51,857 nt of DNA from CBDFHV01 sp965247705 (lineage in GTDB: Bacteria; Pseudomonadota; Alphaproteobacteria; Rhodospirillales; CAMCUA01): NCBI GenBank assembly GCA_965247705.1, contig CBDFHV010000003.1, positions 1 through 51,857 on the forward strand. The letters are read 5' to 3'. The notes beneath the pieces are model-generated. The model made no database searches, was not told the origin of the DNA, and worked only from the letters and a program-made list of their open reading frames with translations. The position numbers were made by a program, and so were the translations under genes. How positions within the stretch are numbered: position 1 is the first letter of the stretch; every line of letters starts with the position of its first letter. Shown one piece after another: positions 9,105-17,501 of the stretch.

Positions 9105-9731
9105 TTAAACGCTCTTTCTCAGCCTTGTATTGGTAGGCTCTTGAACAAATCCTGCCCCCGCAACCATCAAGACCCTACCGCCGTTTTCTCCGGAGGCGGC
9201 GGTATTCTTTTGTCGGGTGAAGGCCAGGATTTGCGCCAAGGCGCCGACAAGGATGACCTCGGGCTTGCCACGTTCCTTGCCGTCGTGCACCTCGATCGGG
9301 TCGATCATCGAGCGGATAATCTCCATTGCCCGAGGCCGGGCTACCTCATCCGTCAAGAGCGACTGCAGTTCGGTCACCTTCTTCCGGTAAAGCTCTGCCG
9401 TATTGGGGTGAAACTCTATCGTCCGTTCCTCATTTGCCGCAGCCAGCGTACGCTCCAACGCCCGTTTGCGGTATTCCAGGGCGCGCAGCTCGTCTCGCAC
9501 AAGGCCCGGATCGTCGTCGCCTTCGGTGATGAAGGTCAGGCAGCGTTTGATGGAGGTGTTAACCTTGTTGAGCCCCTTCTGTGTCTGCCGCTCAATAATG
9601 CCGCGCCGTTTGCGTAGTCGGGCCAATTCGGCCTTGAACTCGGTGGCGAACGCCTCGATCAGCTCTTCATTGCCGAGAAGGATGTCCTTGAGGCCGGTAA
9701 GAATCCGGTATACGCAGCCCATTCCTTCCAT
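9105..9731 (-). pseudogene. C-terminal fragment of a large serine recombinase
   Basis: About 208 residues that match only the distal part of a large serine recombinase. They include a coiled, charged segment (YRILTGLKDILLGNEELIEAF, then RLRKRRG, about residues 8-45), a conserved LRALEYRKRALE and a final ILAFTRQKN region. The N-terminal resolvase domain with the catalytic Ser and the zinc-ribbon domain are absent, and homology stops near 9715. The last 20 codons run through the 37-bp repeat at 9130-9166. A serine integrase fragment beside a flanking repeat suggests the remains of an integrated element, and the truncation means this copy cannot be active. Confidence 0.7.
9130..9166. repeat. 37-bp direct repeat, left copy; possible attachment site
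   Basis: TTGGTAGGCTCTTGAACAAA continues to the final CCGCAACCA. It matches 36920-36956 in the same orientation with one difference (C at 9139, T at 36929). Apart from a six-base TTGAAC insertion in the T-loop, the last 28 bases equal the 3' end of a bacterial initiator tRNA including CCA. It overlaps the end of the serine recombinase relic. Left attachment site is inference. Confidence 0.6.
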
Positions 9732-9848
9732 CGAATGGCACCTGTCGCCGATGCCGCGGCAAGGCGGGAGCCGCGGGAATGCGGGGCCGCCGTTTCGTCT
9801 CCGCTTCCATTCCTCGGTGAGGTTGGATCCTTGGAAGGGGCGCCGGGG

Positions 9849-11945
9849 CTAGCCGCCGTTCTCCAGAATGATGTTGGACCACTCGTCCAAGGTCGCATTC
9901 CAGCCCGGCAGGACAACCGTCAGAGAATTGTCCTCCTCGACGATGGCGGGGCCCTGGATGCGGCCGCCGGACAGGTCTTGGCGGCTCATGACATCCGTCT
10001 CCACCCAGCCATGCTCGGGACCGAAGTAGCACTTCCGAGAGCCTGCGGCCTTCCAGTCCTTGGCGGTCGGGACGTTCAGACGCTCGGGAACGCGGTCGTC
10101 TTCGCTGAGGCCGCGGCCAAGGCACCGCAATGCGACAATCTGAACCGGCTCGGCTTCGGAGCGGTAGCCGTAGGTCTTTTCATGCTCCTGATGGAAGTCG
10201 GCAATCAGCTTGGTGATCGATGGGGGATCCATCATCTCGGCGCCCAAGGGAATGGTGAGCGCATAGTCCTGCCCCTCGTATCGGGTATCGGCCGACAGGG
10301 CAATCTCGCGTTGCGCCGGACCGTAGCCCTCCCGTTCCAGCGTCGTGGCGGCTTCGGAAAGGAGATTGCCCATGATGGCGTTGAGCCGGTCATAGTCCAT
10401 GTGCCCCGTTTCAGCGTAATGAGTTTGAATCAAGTGGTGCTCGACTTCGGCGAAGAGCAGGCCCAACGAGCTGAAAAGACCCGGCAGCGGCGGGACGATG
10501 ACCTTGCCCATGCCGAGCTCGCCCGCGACATCCAAGGCCTGTACCGGCCCCATGCCGCCGAACGCGAATAGCACGAATCGCCGGGGGTCGCGTCCTCGCT
10601 CCGTTGAAACCGCCCGCAGGGCTCGAATCAGGCTCGAGTTGGCGATGGTGCGAATTCCCCAGGCCGTCTTCGTGAGGTCCAAGTCGAGACGGCCTGCCAC
10701 GCGATCGGTGATCGCCTTTTCCGCCAGATCGCGCCGAATCGCGAGGCTGCCCCCGGCCAGAGATTCGGGGTTGGTGAGCCCCATGTGGACATTGGCATCC
10801 GTAATCGTTGGCTCCACGCCGCCCTGGTCGTAGCAGGCCGGGCCAGGCTCGGCGCCGGCGCTGTGCGGACCCACCTTCAATGCCCCCGCAGGGTCGGTCC
10901 AAGCAATACTCCCACCGCCGGCGCCGACCTCGGCGAGATCGATGGAGGGAACCCGCAACAGATAGCCACTTCCCTTCATCAGTCGATGGCCGACGCTCAC
11001 CTCGCCGCCGACCTCGTACTCGGGGGAGCGGGATATTGCGCCGTCCTCGATGATGCCGGCCTTTGCCGTCGTCCCGCCCATGTCCAAGGTCATCGCGTCT
11101 TGGATGCCCATGCGCCCGGCCAAGTGGAATGCGCCAGTTACGCCAGCGGCCGGCCCCGATTCGATGATGTGGATGGGGAACTCCCGGGCCGTTTCCATGG
11201 GCATCATCCCGCCGTTGGACTGCATGACCATGATGGGCACATCCATCCCGATCTCCTCCAGGTCCTCTTCCATTGCGCGGGAGTACTGCGTCACGACCGG
11301 CTGAACGTAGGCGTTGATCACGGTCGTCGACGTGCGCTCGTACTCCTTGATCTCGGGTAACACCTCACAGGAGAGGGACACGGACAACTCGGGGGCCATC
11401 TCCCGTATGATCTCGCGCGTGTCCTGCTCGTTGACACCGTTGGCATAGGAGTGGAGGTAACATACCGCGACGGATTCCACTCCCTCCTTCATCAGGCGCT
11501 GGACCGCGGTCCGAACGGCGCCCTTGTCCAGGGGTGTCACCTCGCCGCTTCGCGGATCGGTGCGTGCGGGAACCTCGAGGCGCAGGTGGCGCGGCACCAG
11601 CGGCTTCGGCTTTTCCCAGTGGATGTCATACAGCTTGTGCATCCGCATGCGGCGGATTTCCAGGACATCGCGAAATCCCTTGGTGGTGATGAGGCCAGTA
11701 GCGGCGCCAGTGCGGGTGATGATAGCGTTGGTCGCCACCGTCGCTCCGTGGGTGTAGTCGCGCACGGCCGTGGGCTCGATACCATATTCCTCAAGGATCA
11801 TCTCGATCCCTGACCTGACCGCCCGGTTGAACTCGGGTGGCGAGGACAATACCTTCATCGGGAGGGCGGTGCCGTCCGATGTCAGCAGGACGACGTCCGT
11901 AAACGTGCCGCCCACATCGACCCCCATTCGCACCCGTTCAACCAT
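9849..11945 (-). CDS. hyuA: HyuA-type ATP-dependent hydantoinase / oxoprolinase / carboxylase A subunit
   Basis: About 698 residues, the usual length. The start ATG at 11945 is preceded by GGAGGAGG; the open frame upstream of it is only the repeat region. The N-terminal domain begins MGVDVGGTFTDVVL, the ASKHA-fold phosphate-binding loop. Further motifs are THGATVATNAI (about residue 75), IESGPAAGVTGA (about 270) and LDMGGTTAKAG (about 295). HyuA proteins phosphorylate an amide or enol substrate, and HyuB partners complete ring opening or carboxylation (hydantoins, 5-oxoproline, acetophenone, acetone). It is divergent from the PLP-enzyme and hyuB genes, which supply the partner. Which reaction it catalyses cannot be read from the sequence. 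The leader holds two copies of a foldable repeat. Confidence 0.93.
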   Translation of the reverse strand: MVERVRMGVDVGGTFTDVVLLTSDGTALPMKVLSSPPEFNRAVRSGIEMILEEYGIEPTAVRDYTHGATVATNAIITRTGAATGLITTKGFRDVLEIRRMRMHKLYDIHWEKPKPLVPRHLRLEVPARTDPRSGEVTPLDKGAVRTAVQRLMKEGVESVAVCYLHSYANGVNEQDTREIIREMAPELSVSLSCEVLPEIKEYERTSTTVINAYVQPVVTQYSRAMEEDLEEIGMDVPIMVMQSNGGMMPMETAREFPIHIIESGPAAGVTGAFHLAGRMGIQDAMTLDMGGTTAKAGIIEDGAISRSPEYEVGGEVSVGHRLMKGSGYLLRVPSIDLAEVGAGGGSIAWTDPAGALKVGPHSAGAEPGPACYDQGGVEPTITDANVHMGLTNPESLAGGSLAIRRDLAEKAITDRVAGRLDLDLTKTAWGIRTIANSSLIRALRAVSTERGRDPRRFVLFAFGGMGPVQALDVAGELGMGKVIVPPLPGLFSSLGLLFAEVEHHLIQTHYAETGHMDYDRLNAIMGNLLSEAATTLEREGYGPAQREIALSADTRYEGQDYALTIPLGAEMMDPPSITKLIADFHQEHEKTYGYRSEAEPVQIVALRCLGRGLSEDDRVPERLNVPTAKDWKAAGSRKCYFGPEHGWVETDVMSRQDLSGGRIQGPAIVEEDNSLTVVLPGWNATLDEWSNIILENGG

Positions 11946-11969
11946 CGGAACCTCCTCCCGTCCATCCTG

Positions 11970-12035
11970 CAAATGGGCAAACCACCTTGCCGGGCCAGGA
12001 AGCCGGCCCACAGGACAGCCCATTATAGCGTGCCT
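11970..12035 (-). repeat. 66-bp structured direct repeat, copy nearest hyuA
   Basis: Identical to 12058-12123. On the hyuA strand each copy starts GGCACGCTATAATGGGC, so TATAAT lies near its head (12027 to 12022 here). A GGGCCGG-CTTC-CTGGCCC hairpin follows, and the outer arms AATGGGC and GCCCATT can pair around it. An alternative GGCAA/TTGCC hairpin would compete with the outer stem. This copy ends 25 bp before the hyuA start codon. Confidence 0.8.
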
Positions 12036-12057
12036 CCCGTCCATCCAGGCGATCTAT

Positions 12058-12123
12058 CAAATGGGCAAACCACCTTGCCGGGCCAGGAAGCCGGCCCACA
12101 GGACAGCCCATTATAGCGTGCCT
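12058..12123 (-). repeat. 66-bp structured direct repeat, distal copy
   Basis: Second copy, 88 bp away from the first. Its TATAAT lies at 12115 to 12110 on the minus strand, with GTAACT 17 bp upstream (12138-12133) as a poor -35 candidate. The two copies could be tandem promoters, tandem RNA sensors, or a duplicated binding site. The perfect identity suggests a recent duplication or selection. Confidence 0.8.
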
Positions 12124-12186
12124 GGGAGGAAAAGTTACAGGTCGCGTCCCTGGGTTGGGGGGCCAATCCGCGAACACTGCGTGGGT

Positions 12187-12215
12187 TTGACAGGCGCCAG
12201 GGCATCGCATAGCCT
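12187..12215 (+). promoter_or_regulatory. Candidate sigma-70 promoter for the PLP enzyme and hyuB genes
   Basis: A perfect TTGACA at 12187-12192, a 17-bp spacer and TAGCCT at 12210-12215 (half of the -10 consensus). Transcription would start near 12222, about 105 bp before the start codon at 12329. Confidence 0.45.
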
Positions 12216-12328
12216 TTTTCTTTCCCAATGATCGTCCTACAGAGGCGATGCTGGGTCTTGAGCAGAGGCGGCCCGGGGCGGTGTGACGTGGTCCGCCGAT
12301 AAGAGGTTGCGGCCTGGGAGGTTAACCC

Positions 12329-13627
12329 ATGTCTATGGTCATGAAAGACGCACCGAGCCTGTGGACCGAGTTGCGTCACACATTGCAGGAACTCGACCCG
12401 GTGGGGGTTTGCGACTTGATGGCCGATGCCGCCGTTGAGCACGTCAGGTGGCACGAACAAAGCCTTAGCCTGGTGGCTTCGCGCAACCTCCTCAGTCCGC
12501 GCGCCCGGGCGATGATGGCCTCGGGGCTCATGGAACGAGTGACGGGCGGCGGCTGGGTGGGAGAACGCCGCAAAAGCGGCAACGCCATGATCGATCGGAT
12601 CGAAGCGATCCTGGTCTTGCTGGCAAGCAAGCTGTTTCGCGCCGAATGGGTGGAGTACCGGATGCCCACGGGTTCCATAGCCAATGCCGTGTTCGTGTTG
12701 GCGGCGACCAAGCCGGGAGACACCGTGATGGCGTTGTCTCCCAAGCACGGCGGCCATCCGACCTATGGCGTTCCCGGCTACGGGGGGGCGCACGCTCTTC
12801 GGATCAGCGACCTGCCTTGCCTTGAGGACGACACCGTCGAAATCGACCTCGAGAAGACGGCCCAAGAGGCGAAGCGGCTGCGGCCGAAATGGATCTTTCT
12901 CGGTAGCTCGCGCCCGCTGTTCCCATATCCGCTGCGCGAGCTGAGCGAGATCGCGGCATCCGTGGGGGCGGGAATTCTCTACGACTCCGCCCACATTCTG
13001 GGGCTCTGGGCGGGGGGACAGTTCCAGGACCCTCTCGGCGAGGGCGCGAGAGTGATCACCGCCTCCACCCACAAGACTTTTCCGGGTCCGGTGGGCGGCC
13101 TCATCCTCACCAACGACCGTGCGTTGGCCGAACGCCTTCGAGGGTTCACGACGATCGCCATCGGCAATTACCACAACAACCGGGCCGCCGCCTTGGCCGT
13201 CACGCTTGCCGAGATGCAGGTGTTCGCGGCGGACTACGCCGAGGCGACCGTTGGCAACGCCCGGGCTCTTGCCGAGGCATTGGATGCGGAAGGTTTCAAG
13301 GTCGTCGGCAAGTCAAAGGGGTACACGCAGTCGCACGTGGTGCTCCTGGACCTGTCGCGAACCATGGACGCGACCGAGGCCTGGAAGCGTCTGGAAGGCG
13401 CGAAGATTGCCTGTGAGGCCAACCCACTGCCCAGCACCTACCCGAAAGCAGCCGCCCTCAGACTCGGCTCCCCCGGCCTGACCCGGCGCGGAATGGGTCC
13501 CGGAGAGATGGCGGAAGTCGCCCGCTTCGTGCGCCGCGCCATCGTCGATCGGGAAGACCCCGGGCAGGTGGGGAAGGACGTCGAAGACCTCTCATCACGG
13601 TTCACTCAAGTGTGCTATTGTCTCTGA
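12329..13627 (+). CDS. Fold-type I PLP enzyme, serine hydroxymethyltransferase-like
   Basis: About 432 residues. The ATG at 12329 follows GGGAGG at a normal distance. The order of motifs is that of the SHMT/glycine C-acetyltransferase group: SLVASRNLLSPRARAM near residue 50, GSIANAVFVLA near 112, YDSAHILGLWAGGQFQDPL near 217, and STHKTFPGP near 246 with the PLP lysine at about residue 249. Enzymes of this group exchange C1 units or cleave beta-hydroxy amino acids to glycine and an aldehyde. The placement with HyuA/HyuB and a DSD1-type lyase suggests a catabolic retro-aldol role and not folate housekeeping, which is inference. It is first in the plus-strand group, with hyuB starting 58 bp after its stop. 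Confidence 0.85.
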   Translation: MSMVMKDAPSLWTELRHTLQELDPVGVCDLMADAAVEHVRWHEQSLSLVASRNLLSPRARAMMASGLMERVTGGGWVGERRKSGNAMIDRIEAILVLLASKLFRAEWVEYRMPTGSIANAVFVLAATKPGDTVMALSPKHGGHPTYGVPGYGGAHALRISDLPCLEDDTVEIDLEKTAQEAKRLRPKWIFLGSSRPLFPYPLRELSEIAASVGAGILYDSAHILGLWAGGQFQDPLGEGARVITASTHKTFPGPVGGLILTNDRALAERLRGFTTIAIGNYHNNRAAALAVTLAEMQVFAADYAEATVGNARALAEALDAEGFKVVGKSKGYTQSHVVLLDLSRTMDATEAWKRLEGAKIACEANPLPSTYPKAAALRLGSPGLTRRGMGPGEMAEVARFVRRAIVDREDPGQVGKDVEDLSSRFTQVCYCL

Positions 13628-13685
13628 GAGGCGGTCGCATGCAGACCTCGACCGCTCCCTCGCGTTCGGTTTCTTGGAGGCCGTG

Positions 13686-15458
13686 ATGGACACCACTTAT
13701 GACCCCACGAGGCTCGAGATCGTTCGCAATTCCCTTGAGAGCATCGCCGACACCATGGCAATTGCCCTCTACCGGACGGCCCGGTCCGCGGTCGTGCGTC
13801 TGGGATGGGATTTCTCGACCGCCATTCTGACCCCGACGGGAGATCTGGTGGGCCAGGGTATGTGCCACCCCATTCACCTCAACGGCATGATGCCGGCCCT
13901 GAAGGGGTGTCTGGTGCACTACGCCGAAGACGTCCATCCGGGGGACATCCTGATCACAAACGACCCTTACGAAGGGGCCCAGCATCTGCCCGACATCTAC
14001 CTGTTCGCGCCCGTATTCAAGGACGACGAACTGGTCGCCTACGTGAGCGCCATCTGCCACCACTCGGACATCGGCGGGCGGGTTCCCGGTGGCCAGGGAT
14101 TCGACAACACCGAGATCTACCAAGAGGGCCTACGCATCCCGCCGCTCAAGCTGTTCGAGCGGGGCGAGCCAAACGAGACCATCCACCGGCTGCTGGCGAA
14201 GGCGGTTCGCACTCCCTTACAGGTGATGGGCGACCTTCTTGCCCAGATCACCGCCTTGCGCCTTGGGCAGCGTGAAGTCCTGAATTTGGTCGAGCGGATG
14301 GGTCTCGAGGAGTTCGTCGACCAGGTTGAACGGCTTCTGGACTACACCGAGCGGCTGACCCGGCAGGGTATCCGGGAATTGCCCGACGGCTCGTGGCAAT
14401 TCACCGACTATGTCGACAACGACGGGATCACCGACGATCTCATCAGCATCGTCGCGCGGGTGAGCAAGAAAGGCGACGAGATACACATCGACTTCGAAGG
14501 CTCGTCGCCGCAGTGCAAGGGTCCGATCAGCGGGCTCTTGCACATGAACTCGAGCTGGGTCTACATGGCGCTCCGCTGCCTTCTCGGGGCCGACCTTCCG
14601 AGCAACGGCGGCTTCTTTCGGCCGATCACGATCACTGCGCCCCTGGGCAGCTTCGTCAACCCTCTGCTGCCGGCCCCGGTTGCCACGCGATCAGTGGGGG
14701 GACGCCGCATCAATCAGGCGGTTTGGGGGGCATTGGCACAGATGGCGCCCGACAAGGTCTTCGCCTGCCCGGGCGGCGCGGACGCCGGCATAGCCAGTTC
14801 GGGCCTCGATCGGAGCCGGAACCCCTGGCGGCCCTGGGTCTTGACCGAGGGCTTTAACGAGATCTCCTGCGGCGGCCGCCCCGACAAGGACGGCATGGAA
14901 GGGCAGGGATCCAACGTCACCAACCAGGCCAACACGCCCATCGAGATTCTGGAGATTGAGTATCCGATCCGCATCGTGGACTACGAGTTTGCGCCGGATT
15001 CGGAGGGTCCCGGGAAGTTTCGCGGCGGTCTGGCCATGGTTCGGACTTACCAGTACTTGGAGGACGGCATCGAGGTGAGGGTCCGCTCCGACCGCTCCAA
15101 GCGGCCGCCCTGGGGTCTCTTCGGTGGAGGCAGCGCCCCGGGACCACGGGTGGCACTCGTCTCCGACGGCGCCGAGCGGCGCCTTCCGCCCAAGTCCACG
15201 ATCACGGTCAAGCAGGGGGACCGCCTCGCGACGCAGTGGTGTGGCGCTGGCGGCTATGGAGATCCGTTTGAACGCGACCCGGAGAAGGTGCTTTGGGACG
15301 TGATCGAAGAGAAGGTCACGCCGGCCCACGCGCGCGAGGCCTATGGCGTGGTCATCGACCTCGAGCGGCGGCGGGTCGATGCCGGGGCCACGGCGAAGCT
15401 CCGCGCGGCGGGGCGGCGCGGCCAGGAAGCTGGCGCGCCAGAACTGGCCGCGACGTGA
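13686..15458 (+). CDS. hyuB: HyuB-type hydantoinase/carboxylase B subunit, first copy of type 1
   Basis: 590 residues. The ATG at 13686 is set by GGAGG five bases upstream; a TTG at 13674 is in frame but overlaps that site. Conserved HyuB blocks are visible: SAVVRLGWDFSTAIL near the N-terminus, GDILITNDPYEGAQHLPDIY near residue 90, HHSDIGGRVPGG near 125, and the C-terminal GGGYGDPFERDPEKV-type segment (here CGAGGYGDPFERDP). HyuB works with HyuA on an activated substrate. The stop codon overlaps the next start as TGATG, so translation is coupled to the type 2 subunit. Its near-identical paralogue of exactly the same length is at 17502-19274. Confidence 0.93.
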   Translation: MDTTYDPTRLEIVRNSLESIADTMAIALYRTARSAVVRLGWDFSTAILTPTGDLVGQGMCHPIHLNGMMPALKGCLVHYAEDVHPGDILITNDPYEGAQHLPDIYLFAPVFKDDELVAYVSAICHHSDIGGRVPGGQGFDNTEIYQEGLRIPPLKLFERGEPNETIHRLLAKAVRTPLQVMGDLLAQITALRLGQREVLNLVERMGLEEFVDQVERLLDYTERLTRQGIRELPDGSWQFTDYVDNDGITDDLISIVARVSKKGDEIHIDFEGSSPQCKGPISGLLHMNSSWVYMALRCLLGADLPSNGGFFRPITITAPLGSFVNPLLPAPVATRSVGGRRINQAVWGALAQMAPDKVFACPGGADAGIASSGLDRSRNPWRPWVLTEGFNEISCGGRPDKDGMEGQGSNVTNQANTPIEILEIEYPIRIVDYEFAPDSEGPGKFRGGLAMVRTYQYLEDGIEVRVRSDRSKRPPWGLFGGGSAPGPRVALVSDGAERRLPPKSTITVKQGDRLATQWCGAGGYGDPFERDPEKVLWDVIEEKVTPAHAREAYGVVIDLERRRVDAGATAKLRAAGRRGQEAGAPELAAT

Positions 15459-17296
15459 TGGCGAAGCCGGCGAATGCACCGAAGACGGGTAAAACGATGT
15501 TGAAAGTCAACGATCCCATCGAGCTCGAGGTGGTCTACAACGCGCTTACGGGCATATCGGACGCCATGGCGGTCGCGGTCGTCCACACGTCCCGTTCCTC
15601 GATCGTGCGACTGGGGTACGATTTTTCCACGGGAATTCTGAACCCGGGGGGAGAACTCGTGAGCCAAGGCTTGTGCCAGCCGATGCACATGGGCGGGATG
15701 CCGCCTGCTCTGCGGGCTTGCACGAATTACTACGAGGGTCGCATCCACCCCGGCGACATCTTGATCAACAACGACCCCTACGAGGGGGGAAGCCATCTGC
15801 CCGACATTTTCCTGTTCAAGCCCGTGTTCGCGGGTGAAACGCTCGTCGGCTACGTTTGCGCAATGAGCCATCACACCGACATGGGGGGTCGCGTCCCCGG
15901 GAGTAATGCTTGCGACTCCACCGAGATCTACCAGGAGGGTCTGCGCATTCCACCCCTCAAGCTCTATGACCGGGGCGAACCCAATCACGCCTTGTTCCGA
16001 GTGCTCGAAAAGGCGGTTCGGGTTCCCGACATGGTGCTGGGAGACCTGCAGGGGCAGATCGCGGCCCTGCGGCTGGGTGAGCGCGAGTTCCTGCGGCTCG
16101 TCGACCGGTATGGAGCCGAGAAGCTGCTGTCCCTCCAAGAAGAGCTTCTCGATTACACGGAGCACCTGACGCGGCTCGGAATTCGCGACCTGCCCGACGG
16201 AACTTGGACGTTCACTGATCATGTGGACGACGACGGCTTTGAGGCGGGACCCATCGCCATCGTCACCAAACTGACCAAGGAGGGCGAGAACCTGCACGTG
16301 GACTTCACGGGAACCTCCCCCCAGGTTCGCGGAGCCATCAATGTTCCCTTCGATGCCGCCAAGGCGATGGTGTACGCCGTCGTGCGAACGGTCCTGGGAG
16401 GGTCGATTCCCAATACGGGAGGCTATTTTCGCCCCGTGACCGTTACCGCGCCCGAAGGAACCTTCGTCAACCCTCGACTGCCGGCGCCGGTGGCGGCGCG
16501 GGCCCTGGGCTGCCTGCGGACGACTCAATCGGTCTTCGGCGCCTTCGCGCGAATGCTTCCCGATGTGGTGCCGGCCTGTGCGGGGGGCTGCGATTCCAAC
16601 ATTACGATGGCGGGCTATCATGTGTCCGGCAATGATCGCAAGGCGTGGGTGCAGGTCGAAGGGGCCTGCGAGATCGCGTCCGGAGGAATGTCGGACCACG
16701 ATGGCATCGACGCCCAAAGCAGTCCGGTATTCAACATCACCAATATCCCCGCCGAGCTGATCGAGGCCGACCACCCGATCATGATCGAGGAGTACGCTCT
16801 TATTCCCGATTCGGAAGGGGCGGGAAGGTTCCGGGGTGGGGTTGGACTGGTTCGGCAGTACCGCTACCTCGCCGATGACACCCTGGTCCAACTGCGGGCG
16901 GACCGAATGGTGCACCCACCCTACGGGCTGTTCGGCGGTGAGCCTGGGAGGCCGGCGCGGGTGTCGCTTGCGGAGCGCGGGAAGGGAGAAGACGGCGCGA
17001 TGCCGTCGAAGTTCATCGTCACGGCGAACACGGGGGACGTGCTGCGCCTGGAGATGCCAGGAGGCGGAGGGTGGGGCGACCCACTGGACCGGGATCCCTT
17101 GCGGGTGCTGGACGACGTGGTGGCGGAAAAGGTCTCCCAGCGGCGGGCCGAGGACGTGTACGGGGTGGTCATCGGCAAGGGAGGGCGCGCCGTCGATGGT
17201 GAAGCCACAGAGCGTCTCCGTGCGACCCGACGGAAAAAGGCTCCCCGCGGGGACCTCGACTCCGCCCCGCCGGCGGCCGATCGCCCTTCGGGCTGA
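15458..17296 (+). CDS. hyuB: HyuB-type B subunit, first copy of type 2
   Basis: 612 residues, starting at an ATG that overlaps the preceding stop (TGATG). It is a clear HyuB protein but distinct from type 1: SSIVRLGYDFSTGIL, GDILINNDPYEGGSHLPDIF, HHTDMGGRVPGSNACDSTEI, and GGGGWGDPLDRDPLRV near the C-terminus. Types 1 and 2 align over their full length and probably form one complex with the single HyuA, much as multi-subunit acetophenone-type carboxylases do. That comparison is an inference. A second copy lies at 19274-21118. Confidence 0.92.
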   Translation: MAKPANAPKTGKTMLKVNDPIELEVVYNALTGISDAMAVAVVHTSRSSIVRLGYDFSTGILNPGGELVSQGLCQPMHMGGMPPALRACTNYYEGRIHPGDILINNDPYEGGSHLPDIFLFKPVFAGETLVGYVCAMSHHTDMGGRVPGSNACDSTEIYQEGLRIPPLKLYDRGEPNHALFRVLEKAVRVPDMVLGDLQGQIAALRLGEREFLRLVDRYGAEKLLSLQEELLDYTEHLTRLGIRDLPDGTWTFTDHVDDDGFEAGPIAIVTKLTKEGENLHVDFTGTSPQVRGAINVPFDAAKAMVYAVVRTVLGGSIPNTGGYFRPVTVTAPEGTFVNPRLPAPVAARALGCLRTTQSVFGAFARMLPDVVPACAGGCDSNITMAGYHVSGNDRKAWVQVEGACEIASGGMSDHDGIDAQSSPVFNITNIPAELIEADHPIMIEEYALIPDSEGAGRFRGGVGLVRQYRYLADDTLVQLRADRMVHPPYGLFGGEPGRPARVSLAERGKGEDGAMPSKFIVTANTGDVLRLEMPGGGGWGDPLDRDPLRVLDDVVAEKVSQRRAEDVYGVVIGKGGRAVDGEATERLRATRRKKAPRGDLDSAPPAADRPSG

Positions 17297-17311
17297 TTCG
17301 CCGGTTCCGGA

Positions 17312-17460
17312 GATCGCCATTGGTGACTACCACAACAACCGCGCCACCGCCTTGGCCGTCACGCTTGCCGAGATGCAGGTGTTCGCGGCGGACTACGCCG
17401 AGGCGACCGTTGGCAACGCCCGGGCTTATGCTATTGTCTCTGATAAGCGGTCGCACGCAG
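17312..17460 (+). pseudogene. Internal scrap of the PLP-enzyme gene at the duplication junction
   Basis: Bases 17312-17426 match 13153-13267 of the PLP-enzyme gene almost perfectly (the stretch encoding GNYHNNRAAALAVTLAEMQV). The sequence then jumps to match the end of that gene and its downstream leader (from about 13612: TGCTATTGTCTCTGA). About 345 bp are missing in between, together with everything upstream. The scrap cannot encode an enzyme. It shows that the duplicated unit once included the PLP-enzyme gene and that the second copy was deleted. Confidence 0.9.
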
Positions 17461-17501
17461 ACCTCGACCGCTCCCTCGCGTTCGGTTTCTTGGAGGCCGT
17501 G

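Noticed and set aside
8899..9108. Small open frames in the gap left of the recombinase relic
   Set aside because: Both strands are open over this stretch by composition alone; there is no ribosome binding site and no recognisable domain.
9130..9166. Functional initiator tRNA
   Set aside because: Only the 3' third is present, the T-loop carries a six-base insertion, and no anticodon arm precedes it in either copy.
12022..12115. TATAAT boxes in the repeats as two certain promoters
   Set aside because: Neither has a good -35 at 16-18 bp (best is GTAACT for the distal copy), so they are kept only as part of the repeat description.
16836..17501. 222-residue N-terminal extension of the second type 1 hyuB
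   Set aside because: It translates the wrong frame of the previous hyuB gene and the PLP scrap. The ATG at 17502 has the same GGAGG site as its paralogue.
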